A stretch of 64,000 nucleotides of DNA, taken from contig NC_133652.1 in the NCBI RefSeq assembly GCF_009905375.1, positions 16,294,850-16,358,849 on the forward strand. The letters are read 5' to 3'. Shown piece by piece: positions 33,754 through 45,817 of this stretch (its first letter is position 1; each line of letters opens with the position of its first letter). Source of the stretch: Apium graveolens. Taxonomy: Eukaryota > Streptophyta > Magnoliopsida > Apiales > Apiaceae. The position numbers and the translations under genes were made by a program. The notes below the pieces were generated by a model. It made no database searches. It was not told where the DNA came from and saw nothing but the letters and a program-made list of their open reading frames with translations.

Positions 33754-36050
33754 TCATGGTTGTGACTTAATTACCATTTGAAATCGTTCTCTGAGGTTGG
33801 ATGTCAAGAACAATATTAGATTACCTTGTACACTGGACATGCTTAGAAAAAATGCATCCTTCAATGTTCCATTGCCTTTCTTCTTCTTTCTAGGTCTAGG
33901 ATTGGAGTTGCCTTGAGTACCATGATATTCATGGGCAGTGACCGGAACATTACTTGACACAGGACCGTCACTTGATGTAAGAGAAAGGGGTGCATTTGTA
34001 CTATCCTGACTCTGCATTTGACCTTGCACAGGCACATGGACGCTACCAAGCACAGTCCCACCAGTTGAGCTTTGCACATGATCTTTACCAACTTTATTAT
34101 AATCATATTTCTAAAATACAACATAAAATTTGAATAAATAATAATTGCAACCAACCAATTGCCACATATATTTGTACAAAGTAGCATTATCCTAGCTTGA
34201 CATGTTCAACACTATGTCCTTTATGCTTGCAATACCTACAATGTGATTTGCTTCCTCCCCTTGCCATTTTTTGGGTGCCATATGTAGTCTTATTTCCTTC
34301 TTTTTTCTCCTGTTCAGGTTGAACCTCATTTTTTTATTTCTCTTTTTCTTTGACTTACCCGGTTGAACCTTTAGAAGTGGTGGAAATGATGGTGGGTAAG
34401 GGGTCTTCTCCCAATATTGAACACTATTAAATTGGCTCCACAGTGTGTGTGTATATGCGCTTAAGAACATAGATTTATAGTAAGTTTTGTGGATATAGGT
34501 TGACATGTCTAAGGCCTTTCATCTCGTACAAGTACAGGTATTGTAGCATGATAGCCTAGTTAAATAATATTTTCTACACGCACAAGTCCTAGCATCCAAG
34601 TCAACAACAATTTCATGGCCTCCGTCTGTCACAGTGACCAAATATTTTGAACCTCCTGACCACTAAACCACACATGCCCCATTAAAACCTAAAGCCCTAA
34701 AAAAATTGCTATTAGTTTACACATGTCATTGATAAAAAATGCACCATCATAGTCTAGTAAATAACTTACTTGTTAACTTTTCTCATTGCATTTGGATAAA
34801 TTAGATTTAACATATAGTCCATATTCATCTTGTTTCTCCTTTCTTGGATCATTCTCGTTACAACTTTGTGTATCCCTTGAAGCAGACCAATCATTGGAAA
34901 GTCTCTGAACTTTCAGTGCTAGTGTCGAACACTTCACACTGATTATTGACAAACATGTATGAATGACAAGTGGTCCTATAAGGAGACCTGGACCACTATG
35001 ATCTAGGCTTCTCCATGAGCCAGTCATGACATCTGTTTCAGAATTACATAATGCAATGCCAAGTAAAGTAGGCATGCTTAAATAAAAATAATTTGAATGC
35101 AATCATACACTTACCTTTTTTAGAGGAGTTATATGCTTGTTAACGGTGTTCATTGGTTGCTTTTGCTGCTTTATATAGAAAATTCCTTCAACCCCTACCC
35201 TTAAATTCTTTGCTCATGTTATTATAAGGGTGTATCACACAGAATCTATACTCTGTATTTAGGACCACATTTTCTAGAGTATTGATTAAGTCATGCGCAA
35301 TAAGAGTACAAGATTTGGCCTTTATGTGTTGCACTTACTTGCAAAGAAAAAATAAAATACCAATCTAATTATACCTTTTGTTTATCAATAAATGAATGTC
35401 CATGAACCACTGTTGACAATGTCAACATATCAACAATCAATGTAAGAATCAATTCCATGAGTGTGTTATTTGCTTCCATAACAGCCCATGCAATGAGGTA
35501 CATCTCATAATTGGAATCAGTTCCCACAGCTAAGAGTCATTGTATTTCATAGGACCCTTTAAGTGATAATCATCAAGGCCAATTAGAGACCTGCAAGCAG
35601 AAATGAAACCCTCTTTCACAGCCCCAAGATAAATGTAATTATTTTGAATGGACCCTTTAGGTGACAACCATCAAGGCCAATCAGAGACCTGCAACCAGAT
35701 TTGAAACCTTCTTTCACAGGCCAAAGATAAATATAATTATTTTGAATCTTTTTCATATCCTACCCTGCTTCAAGATCTTCTAGATCTAACCTCACAATAC
35801 TAGTTGACATTATTTTTTTTTTCAATTTCATTCATGTAGTCACAAAATAGCCCATATTCTGCTACATGATCTCCCTTTATCATCTTCAATGCCACCCTCC
35901 TAGCGCTACCTATATCATGCTTACTAATATCACACTTTCAATCATTTAAACTTTTTCTGAAATTCTTCTTGAGGCCAAGTAAGGTTCCTACTAATATCAG
36001 TTTCATAAAATTATGTTATCCACCTTGAATTGATTTTCCTTTAGTTGAAG
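33754..36050 (-). pseudogene. MuDR (Mutator) transposase, 5'-truncated and broken
   Basis: The minus-strand reading runs from 36050 downward. 35900-35540 encodes the MULE transposase core in broken frames (GDHVAEYGLF, CRSLIGLDGCHLKGP). Near 34650-34540 is a SWIM-like zinc motif (DLDARTCACRK). 34506-34192 gives AYTHTLWSQFNSVQYWEKTP, PYPPSFPPLL and a Lys-rich tract; the shifted frame gives a CCHC-like CRYCKHKGHSVEH. 34077-33754 is a low-complexity tail. A 98-bp tandem duplication at 35552-35747 shifts the frame. The N-terminus is missing where the Athila LTR begins. No Mutator inverted repeat was located. Confidence 0.8.
35552..35747 (-). repeat. 98-bp tandem duplication within the transposase
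   Basis: Units 35552-35649 and 35650-35747 both contain GACCCTTTANGTGA and TCAAGGCCAATNAGAGACCT. The length is not a multiple of three, so one copy disrupts the frame. Confidence 0.85.
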
Positions 36051-37328
36051 GTTTGTGTGCAACCGTTAGGACGAAAACACGCGCTAAAATTCATGCAAGT
36101 ATACACGTTCGCAAGTAATATAGAATTCTTTCTAGTTCGCTCCCACAGAGACTGTTTTGGTTAACTAAAGATTTATGCACTTATGCAACAATGATATGGC
36201 TATTGTTCAATGCTAAGATGAATAAAAAATTGAGATATTTTATAACTAAGAATTAACTAACATGCAATTAACTAAGAGATTAAAAGGGTTGAATTAATGT
36301 ATGAGACAAAAATGGGATTCTAACTCCATTAAATACTTCATTCAAAGTCATTGTTCTTAACCTTAGCATGCAATTGTGATGATAACTAATCAGATAGCAC
36401 GAAACTAGTAATCGCCAACTTTCGTTGCACGAATATCCTACTACCAGACATCCACAAAATAGATAGAAGCTGAATAGACACCAAGTATGTTTAGACCCTA
36501 TATGTTTATAGAATTTGACAACATAAAGGTTTATTGTACAAGTTATCTATTGTGATTACATAGGGAAAGTAAGATGGTTAAAATTACCTACGAATCATGC
36601 ATAACAAATACATGAACCTATGCTAGCATGGCAAGTTCTAAATCTCTAAATTCACTGTCGCTTCAATATAAATTAACACGTTATCTTATAAGTTCGTAAC
36701 GCTCATAAGACGAATAAGCACAACCAATACTAGGATATCATACAATCACCTCATACTAAGATATCGAAATAAATTAACTATTGAAATCCATAAGTAAATC
36801 CGTTAGAACCCCATGATAACGATTAGTTCATAACCGAACTCATCATCATCATGGGTTCCAAAGAAAGCATGATAATAAACAAGGTCTATATAAACTGAAT
36901 AAAACCATAAAGTACATAAACAAGAGTAATAGGTTCAACAATAAAGAAAATGAGCATCCAAGGTTACAACTCAATCAAAGAATCACAAGTAAAAACAAGC
37001 TCTTCTTCTCCTTCGTTGAATTTGTGCTATTAGGTCTTCTCCTTGTCTTCTCCTTAGGCTCTGTTATGAAAAACGTCTTCAAAGAATCTTTATATTGCAG
37101 CCCAAATCGTCCAAAAGCCCAGAAAATCGATCTTCTATTTGAATCAGGATTTCTGAAAAACGACCTGTCGCGACCGCCCTGGGATCCGGCGCGCCCGTGC
37201 TGAGTATGGCGCGACCGCTCCTAAGTGTAGCGCGGCCGCGCTGAGCTACTGGAAAAAAATATTACTTCTTTATTTCTTGCATTCTCTTGCTGGTTTTTTT
37301 GCGCAAACATCCAAGACTTCATCCTCAC

Positions 37329-37919
37329 TGTTAGGTCACACACACTGTAGAAGGGGGTTGAATACAGTGTTTATCACAATCAAATTGTATTAAAGAACTC
37401 AAGTAACAGAAAACAGAATTTATTCAATATAATAAACTCTGTTACAAAATAAAACTGTCCTCTCTCAGTGATGAACAAATATCACAAGAGCTGCTAGGGT
37501 TACAATGAATATTATTCTCGATAATAATAACACATATAGTGTAAACCCTATGTCTGTGTTTATATACTACACAGTTACAAGATAATCGCTAATTGATATT
37601 GAATATAATTCTGCTTCCTAAAATATATCAATCAGATATCTTTTCTTCCAAGTATTCTATTCTTCATAGAATTCCTTCTTCATGCATATCTCTTCTTGCG
37701 TTTGTCTTGATCTTCTTTCCTTTCAATTAGTCGCCTTCCTTATCTGAAAGTCTCCTTAAGTCCTGATATGATCTCCTGATAAATATCTCCTGATAACTTA
37801 AGTTCTGACTTCAGTATAAGTACTGATTTCCAGTTAAGGACTGATTTATCCAGTTTAAGTAAAATCTGAAAACTAAACACAAATCATATTAGACATGACA
37901 TTATCAAATATATCTAACA
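37329..37919 (-). repeat. Copia-C 3' LTR
   Basis: 591 bp, TGTTAGGTCACAC...TCTAACA. Stem-loop arms ACACTGTA (37342-37349) and TACAGTGT (37363-37370). Confidence 0.95.
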
Positions 37920-37934
37920 ATCTCCCCCAACTTG
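37920..37934 (-). other. Copia-C polypurine tract
   Basis: Minus-strand CAAGTTGGGGGAGAT adjoins the 3' LTR. Confidence 0.85.
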
Positions 37935-38052
37935 TAAATTAGCATAATATACAAGTTTAACAGATATTTGATGATGTCAAAAACATTAAGTACAAATGCA
38001 TGAGAATTTGACTAGATAACTACAACTTACAGTCCTTAAAGCTTTACCAACT

Positions 38053-38970
38053 TTAACTTGTGATAACAGCTTTAGTCTGTATACACATCAGAATTTGAGC
38101 AGTTGTAGATCTTGACTTGGCTTCAAATCTAGCAACTGCTACAAATGTTTCACCATAATCAATTCCCTCATGTTGAGAATATCCTTTTGCAACCAGCCTT
38201 GCTTTATTCCTTGTAATTATGCCATCACTATCAGTTTTGTTTCTGAACACCAACTTTGTACCAACAACAAATCTGTTCTTTGGTCTTGGCACTAGGGTCC
38301 AGACTTTGTTTCTTTCAAATTCATTTAACTCTTCCTGCATTGCTTGCATCCAATCAGCATCTTGAAGAGCTTCTTCCACTTTCTTTGGTTCAGTCTGAGA
38401 AAGAAAAGAATTATAAAGACATTCATTTGATGTAACTGTTCTAGTTCTGACACCTACATCAGGATTTCCAATAATTAAGTCATGTGTATGTGATTTAGTC
38501 CACTTCCTGGCAGATGGAAGGTTTTCGCTAGAATTGGATGCTCCCCCATGATCCATGCTATCTTCATCAACATTTTCTGATGCTCCCCCTGAAATTATGC
38601 TCTCTGAGTTGGATCCTTCAGAATTTGAGTTTCCAGACTTATCAGAACTTGGCTTATCAGAACTTGATGAATCAGAACTTGATGAATCAGAACTTGAAGA
38701 GCCAGTTGTAGATTCTAATGCTTCTTGGGATTTGGTTGTATCTTCAGTATGCTCCCCCTGCACAGGTGCATCTTCCTTTGGCGTAGTCACCACAGTTTCA
38801 ATAACATCAGAGTTTAATCTATCAGAGTTTGCAGTATCAGGATTTAGACTGTCAGGATTTACAGTATCAGAAATTAAATCTTCATTTTCAAATCTCAGCT
38901 GATCATGATCATTGAAATCTTCAAGTCCAGTAATCTTCTTATCATCAAAAGAGACATTGATAGATTCCAT
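38053..38970 (-). pseudogene. Copia-C integrase tail and truncated RT
   Basis: 305 open codons. Residues 1-160 form the acidic, Ser/Asp-rich hinge with tandem SSSDSSSSD repeats. From about residue 195 the RT N-terminus begins (NECLYNSFLSQTEPKKVEEA; VWTLVPRPKNRFVVGTK; NKARLVAKGYSQHEGIDYGE). After VARFEA the sequence jumps to unrelated codons and stops, marking the deletion of RT and RNase H. It is in frame with the upstream integrase ORF across a TGA near 39025. Confidence 0.9.
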
Positions 38971-39024
38971 GACAACCCTTGTTCTTAAATTGTAGACTCT
39001 GAAGGCTTTTGTGGAAAGTGGATA

Positions 39025-40212
39025 TCAAACAAAAATTCCTTCATCAGCTTTTAGATCAAATTTGGATAGCTGTTCAGAATGAGTCTTAAGAACAAAACAC
39101 TTGCATCCAAATACATGAAAATACTTCAGATTTGGCTTCTTTTTCTTCACCATCTCATATGGTGTCTTTCCATGCTTGTTAATGAGTGTTGCATTCTGAG
39201 TAAAACAAGCAGTCTGCACAGCTTCAGCCCAAAAATAGGTTGGTAGCTTTGCTTCATCAAGCATAGTTCGTGCAACTTCAATAAGAGTTATGTTCTTTCT
39301 TTCAACAACTCCATTTTGTTGTGGAATTCCAGGAGCAGAAAATTCCTGCTTTATTCCAAGGTCATTGCAGAACTCTTCCATGATCAAATTCTTGAACTCA
39401 GTGCCATTATCACTTCTTATAATCTTCACAGAATCTTTGACTAATTTATCCAGTTGCTTGATATGATCAATCAAAATAGATGCAGTTTCACTTTTTGTGT
39501 GCAAAAAATACACCCATGTGTATCTGGTGAACTCATCCACTATGACCATAGCATATTTCTTCTTTGCAATAGACATGACATTCACTGGACCAAATAGATC
39601 AACATGTAGTAGGTGATAAGGCTCAAGAATTGATGATTCAGTCTTGCTCTTGAATGAAGATTTTCTTTGTTTAGCCTTCTGACATGAATCACAAAGGCCA
39701 TCAGGAGCAAATACTAATTTTGGCAGTCCTTTCACAAGATCTTTCTTGACTAGTTTATTTATATTGTTGAAATTTAGATGAGAGAGTTTCTTGTGCCAAT
39801 TCCAGCTTTCTTCAATTGATGCTCTACTTAACAGACAGATTGCAGAACCATCAGTACTTGTTGAAAGCTTGGCTTCATAAATGTTACCATGCCTGTATCC
39901 TTTCAGAACAGCTTTGCCTGTAGATTTGCTTACAACTTCACAGTGTTCTTCAAAGAAATCCACATGATAACCTCTGTCACAAATTTGACTAACACTCAGC
40001 ATATTGTGTTTAAGTCCTGAGACCAGAGCTACTTTTTCAATGATGACATTCTCCAAATTGATATTACCATATCCCAAGGTTTTTCCAATATTGCCATCTC
40101 CATAAGAAACAATTGGGCCAGCTTTCTCCACAAAGTCTGATAGCAGGGCTTTATTTCCAGTCATATGTCCTGAACATCCACTGTCCAGAACTAGGATGTT
40201 TTTCCTGTTGCC
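39025..40212 (-). CDS. Copia-C protease-integrase
   Basis: The open reading resumes after the stop linker at 40213. The protease box is LVLDSGCSGHMTG with intact Asp-Ser-Gly (40177-40185). Counting from the Met at 40164, gag-pre-integrase follows with His124, His129, Cys158 and Cys161 (HHCC zinc site). The integrase core has a complete D,D,E triad at Asp189 (HVDLFGPV), Asp252 (RSDNGTEF) and Glu288 (NGVVERKN). The frame ends at a TGA after KADEGIFV, where the hinge continues in frame, so a single nonsense change separates them. The D,D(62),E(35) spacing suits a Copia integrase. Confidence 0.9.
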   Translation of the reverse strand, partial: GNRKNILVLDSGCSGHMTGNKALLSDFVEKAGPIVSYGDGNIGKTLGYGNINLENVIIEKVALVSGLKHNMLSVSQICDRGYHVDFFEEHCEVVSKSTGKAVLKGYRHGNIYEAKLSTSTDGSAICLLSRASIEESWNWHKKLSHLNFNNINKLVKKDLVKGLPKLVFAPDGLCDSCQKAKQRKSSFKSKTESSILEPYHLLHVDLFGPVNVMSIAKKKYAMVIVDEFTRYTWVYFLHTKSETASILIDHIKQLDKLVKDSVKIIRSDNGTEFKNLIMEEFCNDLGIKQEFSAPGIPQQNGVVERKNITLIEVARTMLDEAKLPTYFWAEAVQTACFTQNATLINKHGKTPYEMVKKKKPNLKYFHVFGCKCFVLKTHSEQLSKFDLKADEGIFV

Positions 40213-40230
40213 CTACAATCAAAAATACCA

Positions 40231-41131
40231 TTAATCATTAGTTTTAAGGACCCAGACTTGCTTGGATCCTTTGGCCTTATTAAGTTTGTTAACGTTTGCA
40301 ACGGATTTAGCATCAGAGTTTATGTTAACATTTTTCTTATCAGCATTTACACTAACATACTTTGTATCAGAACTTACACTAGAAGGAACAATACTAACTT
40401 TCTTTAAAGAAGGTTTTATTTGATAATAATCATAGTACAAACTATGATATTCCTTACAAGTATAAATGGAATTCCATAAACTACCACAATGAAAATAAGG
40501 ATTTTGTGGCTTATATCTAACAGACTGACTCTTAACTCCTGACTTTGAAGGTAATGAGTTTATGTTCTTATTTTTCCTGCAAAAAGAAGCCAGATGGTTA
40601 GAATTTCCACAGTTATGACATGTTTTTCTAGGAGCATTAGGAACAGGCTTGTAATCATTACTTTTATTCACACCCTCCTTTTCATTCCTATTTTTCCTAG
40701 GTGACTTTCCCTTGTTGACATTCTTAACATCTTTCAGCTTATGCTTAAGCTGCTTCTTTGTCATTAAGCCTATGTTTACTTCAGCTGGCTTAACCTGTTT
40801 TGGTTTGTCAGAAGTTAATTTCTCTTTAACTTCTGATTTATCAGTATCAGACTTTACATCTACAAACTTAACAGGTTTTACCTTTGGCTTTTGTTTAACA
40901 ACTATAGGCTCAATTTCTACAGTTCCTATCATTCTTGTCATCTCCATAACCTAAGCCCTCTTTCCAGTTTTCACTACTCAATAAATTCTGAGTTGTTCTG
41001 CCAGAGTTAGTCCAAGTTCTGATAATCTCTCTTTCCTTTTCTAACTTAGTTTTTAGAGATTCATTCATTTTAAGTACTTCATCCCTAACATAAAAAGCAT
41101 CATCTCTATCTTTCTGAGTTTGATGAAACAT
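40231..41131 (-). pseudogene. Copia-C gag C-terminal region with second zinc knuckle
   Basis: Two frames overlap at 40910-40947. 41131-40910 is a charged coiled-coil-like stretch (LKTKLEKEREIIRTWTNSG). 40947-40231 is Lys/Val/Asn-rich with the CCHC motif CHNCGNSNHLASFC. The first is in frame with gag across a TAA at 41210-41212; a one-base shift near 40930 separates the two. The second ends at in-frame TAA, TGA and TAG codons (40213-40233) immediately before protease. Confidence 0.85.
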
Positions 41132-41209
41132 GACTAACTCTTTTTCTAAATAATCATTCCTCTTTTTACAAACAAGATTTTCAGAAGTTAATCTTTCACA
41201 TGTTAAAGT

Positions 41210-42553
41210 TTAATCTCTATAACTAATGAACATGGTTTTAAGATATCTTCTCAACTCATTAATATCATCAGTATGAAAGGCATAAGTAGTTTGAGGTACC
41301 TTTAACTCAGCAACATCAGAACTGCTATCAGCATTTGCCATCAAGGCATAGTTCTCCTCACTTTCAGAATCTAAAGTGTCTTTCCAGCTTTTCTTCTTTG
41401 TGACAAGAGCCTTGACTTTGTCACTCTTCACTTTCTTGCAATCAGGAGATATGTGGCCTTTCTCACCACAGTTATAGCATTTGACATTTGTGTAATCTCC
41501 TTTGTCAGACTTCCCTCCTTTGCCTTCAGATTTTCTGAAACTCTTCTTATTAGAACTTGCACCTTTCCTGGAAAACTTCTTTCCCTTTCTGAATTTTTTG
41601 TATGCAATCCTTGTGATTCCTTTCACCATAAGAACACACAGCTTCATCATCTCTTCATCAACATCCATCTCAGGCAAGCTTTCAGTTTCTGAGTCATCAT
41701 CACTATCAGAACTTGATGACTCAGTATCAGACTTTGTGATGAGAGCTTTTCCCTTGCCTTTCCTTGAGGTAGCTGCTTTGGGAGATTTCTCCTCAGCCTT
41801 AAGAGCAACTATCCTTGACTTTCCTCCTTTCCTCTTGCTTCTTTGTTCCATCTCAAGTTCATGAGTCTTGAGCATCCCATAAATTTCATCAAAAGTTGTT
41901 TCTTCAAGATTATAGTTGTCTCTTATAGTGGTGGCCTTCAAATCCCATCTTTCAGGAAGTGCTAACAAGAATTTAAGATTTGAATCCTCAAGATCATACT
42001 CCTTGTCAACTAGTGACAAATCATTCAAGAGTTTGACAAATCTGTCATATAAACCAGTTAATGACTCATCAGGCTTTGAGTCAAAGTGTTCATACTCTTG
42101 AGTGAGTATTGTCTTCCTATTCTTTTTAACTGATTCGGTTCCCTGGCATCTTGTCTCCAAAGCATCCCATATCTCCTTTGCAGTCTTGCAGTTAATTACC
42201 CTGTTTGACATGACATTATCAATGGCACAATGCAGCAAGTGTCGTACCTTAGCATCCTTAGCAATTGAAGAGATATCTTCGGCAGTGTAATCACTCTTCT
42301 CCTTTGGTACAAACTTTGCTGGTTGACCTGCAACTACAACATGGAGTTTGGTTAGCTTGTGTGGTCCTTCATTGATTCTGTCAAGGTATTCTGGATCAGT
42401 AGCTTCCAGAAATATAGACATCCTCACCTTCCATATGGAATATTCAGATGGTTTCAGTATGGGAACTCTAATAGTCTCATATCGACTATGGATTTGAGTC
42501 TTTGGAGGTTCTTCAGTTTTGGTGGGCTTGGTTGGAGTTTCTTCTCCAGACAT
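41210..42553 (-). CDS. Copia-C gag
   Basis: 447 codons, intact from the ATG 43 bp inside the primer site. Residues 20-240 are the UBN2-type gag region (SRYETIRVPILKPSEYSIWK; KEIWDALETRCQG; EQRSKRKGG). A Ser/Asp-rich stretch follows, then a basic region, then a CCHC knuckle CYNCGEKGHISPDC at residues 359-372. Gag forms virus-like particles and packages RNA. The stop at 41210 probably replaced a Gln codon, since reading continues in frame downstream. Of the Copia gags here this is the only one open from start to zinc knuckle. Confidence 0.9.
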   Translation of the reverse strand: MSGEETPTKPTKTEEPPKTQIHSRYETIRVPILKPSEYSIWKVRMSIFLEATDPEYLDRINEGPHKLTKLHVVVAGQPAKFVPKEKSDYTAEDISSIAKDAKVRHLLHCAIDNVMSNRVINCKTAKEIWDALETRCQGTESVKKNRKTILTQEYEHFDSKPDESLTGLYDRFVKLLNDLSLVDKEYDLEDSNLKFLLALPERWDLKATTIRDNYNLEETTFDEIYGMLKTHELEMEQRSKRKGGKSRIVALKAEEKSPKAATSRKGKGKALITKSDTESSSSDSDDDSETESLPEMDVDEEMMKLCVLMVKGITRIAYKKFRKGKKFSRKGASSNKKSFRKSEGKGGKSDKGDYTNVKCYNCGEKGHISPDCKKVKSDKVKALVTKKKSWKDTLDSESEENYALMANADSSSDVAELKVPQTTYAFHTDDINELRRYLKTMFISYRD

Positions 42554-42595
42554 GATTGTTTTTGGATCTTAAACTATTTGTGTGTTAACGGATCT

Positions 42596-42607
42596 GCTCT
42601 GATACCA
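42596..42607 (-). other. Copia-C primer binding site (tRNA-iMet)
   Basis: Minus-strand TGGTATCAGAGC, two bases from the 5' LTR. Confidence 0.95.
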
Positions 42608-42609
42608 CT

Positions 42610-43198
42610 TGTTAGGTCACACACACTGTAGAAGGGGTTGAATACAGTGTTTATCACAATCAAATCGAATTAAAGAACTCAAGTAACAGAAAACAAACTT
42701 TATTCAATATAATAAACTCTGTTACAATATAGAACTGTCCTCTCTCAGTGATTAACAAATATCACGAGAGCTGCTAGGGTTACAATGAATATTATTCTCG
42801 ATAATAATAACACATATAGTGTAAACCCTATGTCTGTGTTGATATACTACACAGTTACAAGATAATCGCTAATTGATATGGAATATAATTCTGCTTCCTA
42901 AAATATATCAATCAGATATCTTTTCTTCCAAGTATTCTATTCTTCATAGAATTCCTTCTTCATGCATATCTCTTATTGCGTTTGTCTTGATCTTCTTTCC
43001 TTTCAATCAGCCGCTTCCTTATCTAAAAGTCTCCTTAAATCCTGATATTACTCCTGATAACTTAAGTTCTGACCACTTAAGTTCTGACTTCAGTATAAGT
43101 ACTGATTTCCAGTTTAGTACTGATTTGTCTTGTTTAAGTAAAATCTGAAAACTAAACACAAATCATATTAGACATGACATTATCAAATATATCTAACA
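42610..43198 (-). repeat. Copia-C 5' LTR
   Basis: 589 bp; stem-loop arms ACACTGTA (42623-42630) and TACAGTGT (42643-42650). Confidence 0.95.
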
Positions 43199-43367
43199 CT
43201 CACACTCATTCAAGCATTAAATATGCAATTCCCAGCTCTTCTTCCTCTTATGCCCTGAAATGCAAAAACACTACCAAACACATCAAATACACAAAAAACT
43301 TGAGTATAAAAAACCAATTCGAGCATTTATGAAGCGTTGTAAGTGGATATAAATATCACTTAACACA

Positions 43368-44827
43368 CCCCCAAACTTGAATCGATGTTTGTCCTCAAGC
43401 ATAACAGACACAAAAATAAGAAATAAAAATGCATGAATGCAACTACATGAATGCAACGATCCCCTAAGAATAACTAACCAATCGATAAGCAACATCTTAA
43501 TGAATGCAATTATTCGCACCAGTTCAATCAAATCCCACAAATCAACTCACAAGCTATAAACGTGCGTGTGTGCAATTGCTTAACAGATGTACTCTCGACA
43601 CTAGATCAATAACCATAACTCACCACTCATCAAGGCAATCACAATTTTATAAACATAATCAACAATAAACTCAAAATGACTGACAACACTTCAATTTTAT
43701 CTGAGTTATACACAAATCCATGCTTTTATTGCTAACACATAACAAACATATATATGCTTATTTGATAGTGCAATGAGTGAGGTCCACAAAAGATTTATGC
43801 AATAATATCCATGTAGCAAGCATTAGGTTAGTGGATCCCAGACTATCAAAACCTTAGGTCACTAGGCACAAAGTCCACTGAGAACTTAATAATTCGAGTA
43901 TTAAAGATCCCACTCGTGATCAATTATGCATAACACATCTTTTTTTCTTTTTTCTTTTCTCTTACTATTTTTTTTCTTTTCTTTTTTTTTTTCAATTTCT
44001 GAGCGAGTGCGTTTCGCTCCATCTCGCTCAACCCTAGACTACTCATATAAATATGATTCGACTACTAATCATTTGACAACTAGCCACAACTAGCATTGAA
44101 ATCCAATGTTTTTCTCCAATTTTTAAATATCCATGTTATTTTTCCACTAAGAGAATATTCTAAATTCTAAACATAAACAAGTGATTAAACCTTGACAACC
44201 AACAAGCCATGATCATGATCTAGCACTCAAGAAACCTATAAGACCTAGTGAAATATTTCTTTGTTCCTAGCATACAAATCAACTTAACGGGATTTAACAT
44301 TCCTATATATGACATCACTACACCCGCATCAATATCACAAATCAATCGATAAATTAACCTAAAGGATCATGTTAAAATATAAATACAACTATATACAACA
44401 TACTAACATGATAACAATTATGCAAAATAAAAACAAAAGCAAAAACTACATGACAAACATGCAAACTATATGAACTAAAATATCATGAATATGCAATTAT
44501 ATGGACTCACACAAACATATTCCTTAACTATCACCCCCAAACTTAAAATTTTCACTGTCCTCAGTGAAGGTAATAGCAAGGAATCATGCATACCTACTCA
44601 GAAGAAGAACCATCATCACCCTTTGCGGGTGGAGTGTCAGGAGGCGGGTACACAACATCCTCACCAAAAACCGGCCACTGAATGTCAACTCATATGGCCC
44701 TAAAAGTTGTCCCCAACGCAAGGGTGAGATCATGTGCAAACCTACTATGCGACTCGTACATCACATCCATCCGCCTCGAAAGCCGCCTATACTGTGCTAA
44801 ACCCAAACCAGCACTATCCTCAGCCTC
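43368..44827 (-). other. Athila-like 3' untranslated region
   Basis: Non-coding DNA between the 3' ORF and LTR. Two copies of the minus-strand motif (C/T)TGAGGACA...AAGTTTGGGGGTG occur (43370-43400 and 44530-44565), the one next to the LTR serving as a polypurine tract candidate. A long T/C tract lies at 43939-43994. Confidence 0.5.
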
Positions 44828-45817
44828 CTATTGCTGTTGTAAAGAACTAGGCTCACCAAGATGATGCCTCCACGCTGCTCTGCGTGCCTGCGAAGAACCA
44901 CCAACATATGTCTGATCAGTCGATTGTCCACCCGGCAAGTGATCATATGTGTAACCGAGCCCCTTCTCATCAACCCTTCCACCAAACCACTCCTGCATAC
45001 TCAAAAGCATGGAACTGTCAATGGGTGCGCTCGGCAACTGAAGCTGCTCGTGCATGGGCAAATGAATTCCGACCGCCACACAAAGCTTCGTCATAATCGA
45101 CGAATAGGGAATAGAACCCGTAGTGCTCCCACTCAAAAACCGCAAGATACCCTGATGAATCAACGACCCAAGATCCACATAATCACCCTGTAAGATCCCC
45201 CATAACAACCTCGCACGCTCCACAGTTACATCATGCACATGAGATGAAGGCATAATGTTTGCACAAATAAAAACTGCCCAAGCACATGCAAACCTGTTCG
45301 TGCACGAAGCGAGGAAGTTGGCATAGTCAGTCGATCCCCTCTTGAACTTCCAATGTGTCTTTGGAACACACAACGTAGCCACGATAAGATCCAAATCAAA
45401 ATCATCCCCTATCTTAGCATTCCAATCCTCCTGAGTCAGTTGTCTCTCGGGTTGGTTGATCACCCTACGAATCACCTCCGGGGTGTAGTCCATCGTGAAC
45501 CCCCTCACAACAGAGTACCCATTCTTCTCAGGCATCGCGTTCGCATAAAACTCGCGAACAATACTCATAGGCACAGTCACAGGTGCCTCACAAAAAGAAA
45601 CCTAACCCATCTCCAAAATCATCTCAAGGAGCTTACCATCCTTGCCCGAGGGTAGAAAACCCTTATCCTTCGCTATCGGCTTCGACAACAGCAGAGTATA
45701 CTCCGCTTTAGCCTCCGGAGTCAGAAATCGAGGCCTCGAACCACCAATACTTGAAGAATCAATAGTGGCGGGGGCAGTGTTGCTGCTATCTTGACGACGG
45801 GCTCTCTTTGGTGCCAT
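44828..45817 (-). pseudogene. Athila-associated 3' ORF ('putative plant transposon protein' type)
   Basis: 330 codons from the ATG at 45817, interrupted by one TAG at 45602-45604; both halves share the frame. Start MAPKRARRQDSSN is basic. The body has VREFYANAMPEKNGYSVVRG, WAVFICANIMPSSHVHDVTV and RARLLWGILQGDYVDLGSLI, which I recognise as the plant-transposon domain carried between integrase and the 3' LTR in Athila-like Gypsy elements. The C-terminus is Gln-rich. Function unknown; sometimes called env-like, but no signal peptide is seen. Orientation and position fit the integrase at 62130-62760 being its upstream partner. Confidence 0.65.

Larger units (their letters stand above)
37329..43198 (-). 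mobile_element. Copia-C: Copia retrotransposon lacking RT-RNase H
   Basis: LTRs 37329-37919 and 42610-43198 differ by about 4% by eye and are flanked by a perfect CTCAC duplication (37324-37328, 43199-43203). tRNA-iMet primer site at 42596-42607; polypurine tract at 37920-37934. gag, protease and integrase are largely open, but the coding sequence stops just after the start of RT (junction near 38120) and runs directly into ~200 bp of 3' leader. RT, RNase H and any 3' ORF are deleted, so the element is non-autonomous. It would need enzymes from relatives such as Copia-A. Confidence 0.95.
36056..43367 (-). repeat. Athila-like 3' LTR, interrupted by Copia-C
   Basis: Left part 36056-37328 and right part 43204-43367 become contiguous (~1.44 kb) when Copia-C and one target copy are removed. 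On the minus strand it begins TGTGTTAAGTGATAT, directly after a polypurine stretch AAGTTTGGGGG (43368-43379), and ends about ...GGTTGCACA at 36056. Exact ends are uncertain by a few bases. The partner LTR would lie beyond 64000. A GC-rich patch (37169-37250) is unusual in this A+T-rich context. Confidence 0.55.

Noticed and set aside
38555..38902. Plus-strand 115-codon Ser/Glu/Leu-rich ORF.
   Set aside because: Antisense shadow of the Ser/Asp-rich integrase hinge of Copia-C.
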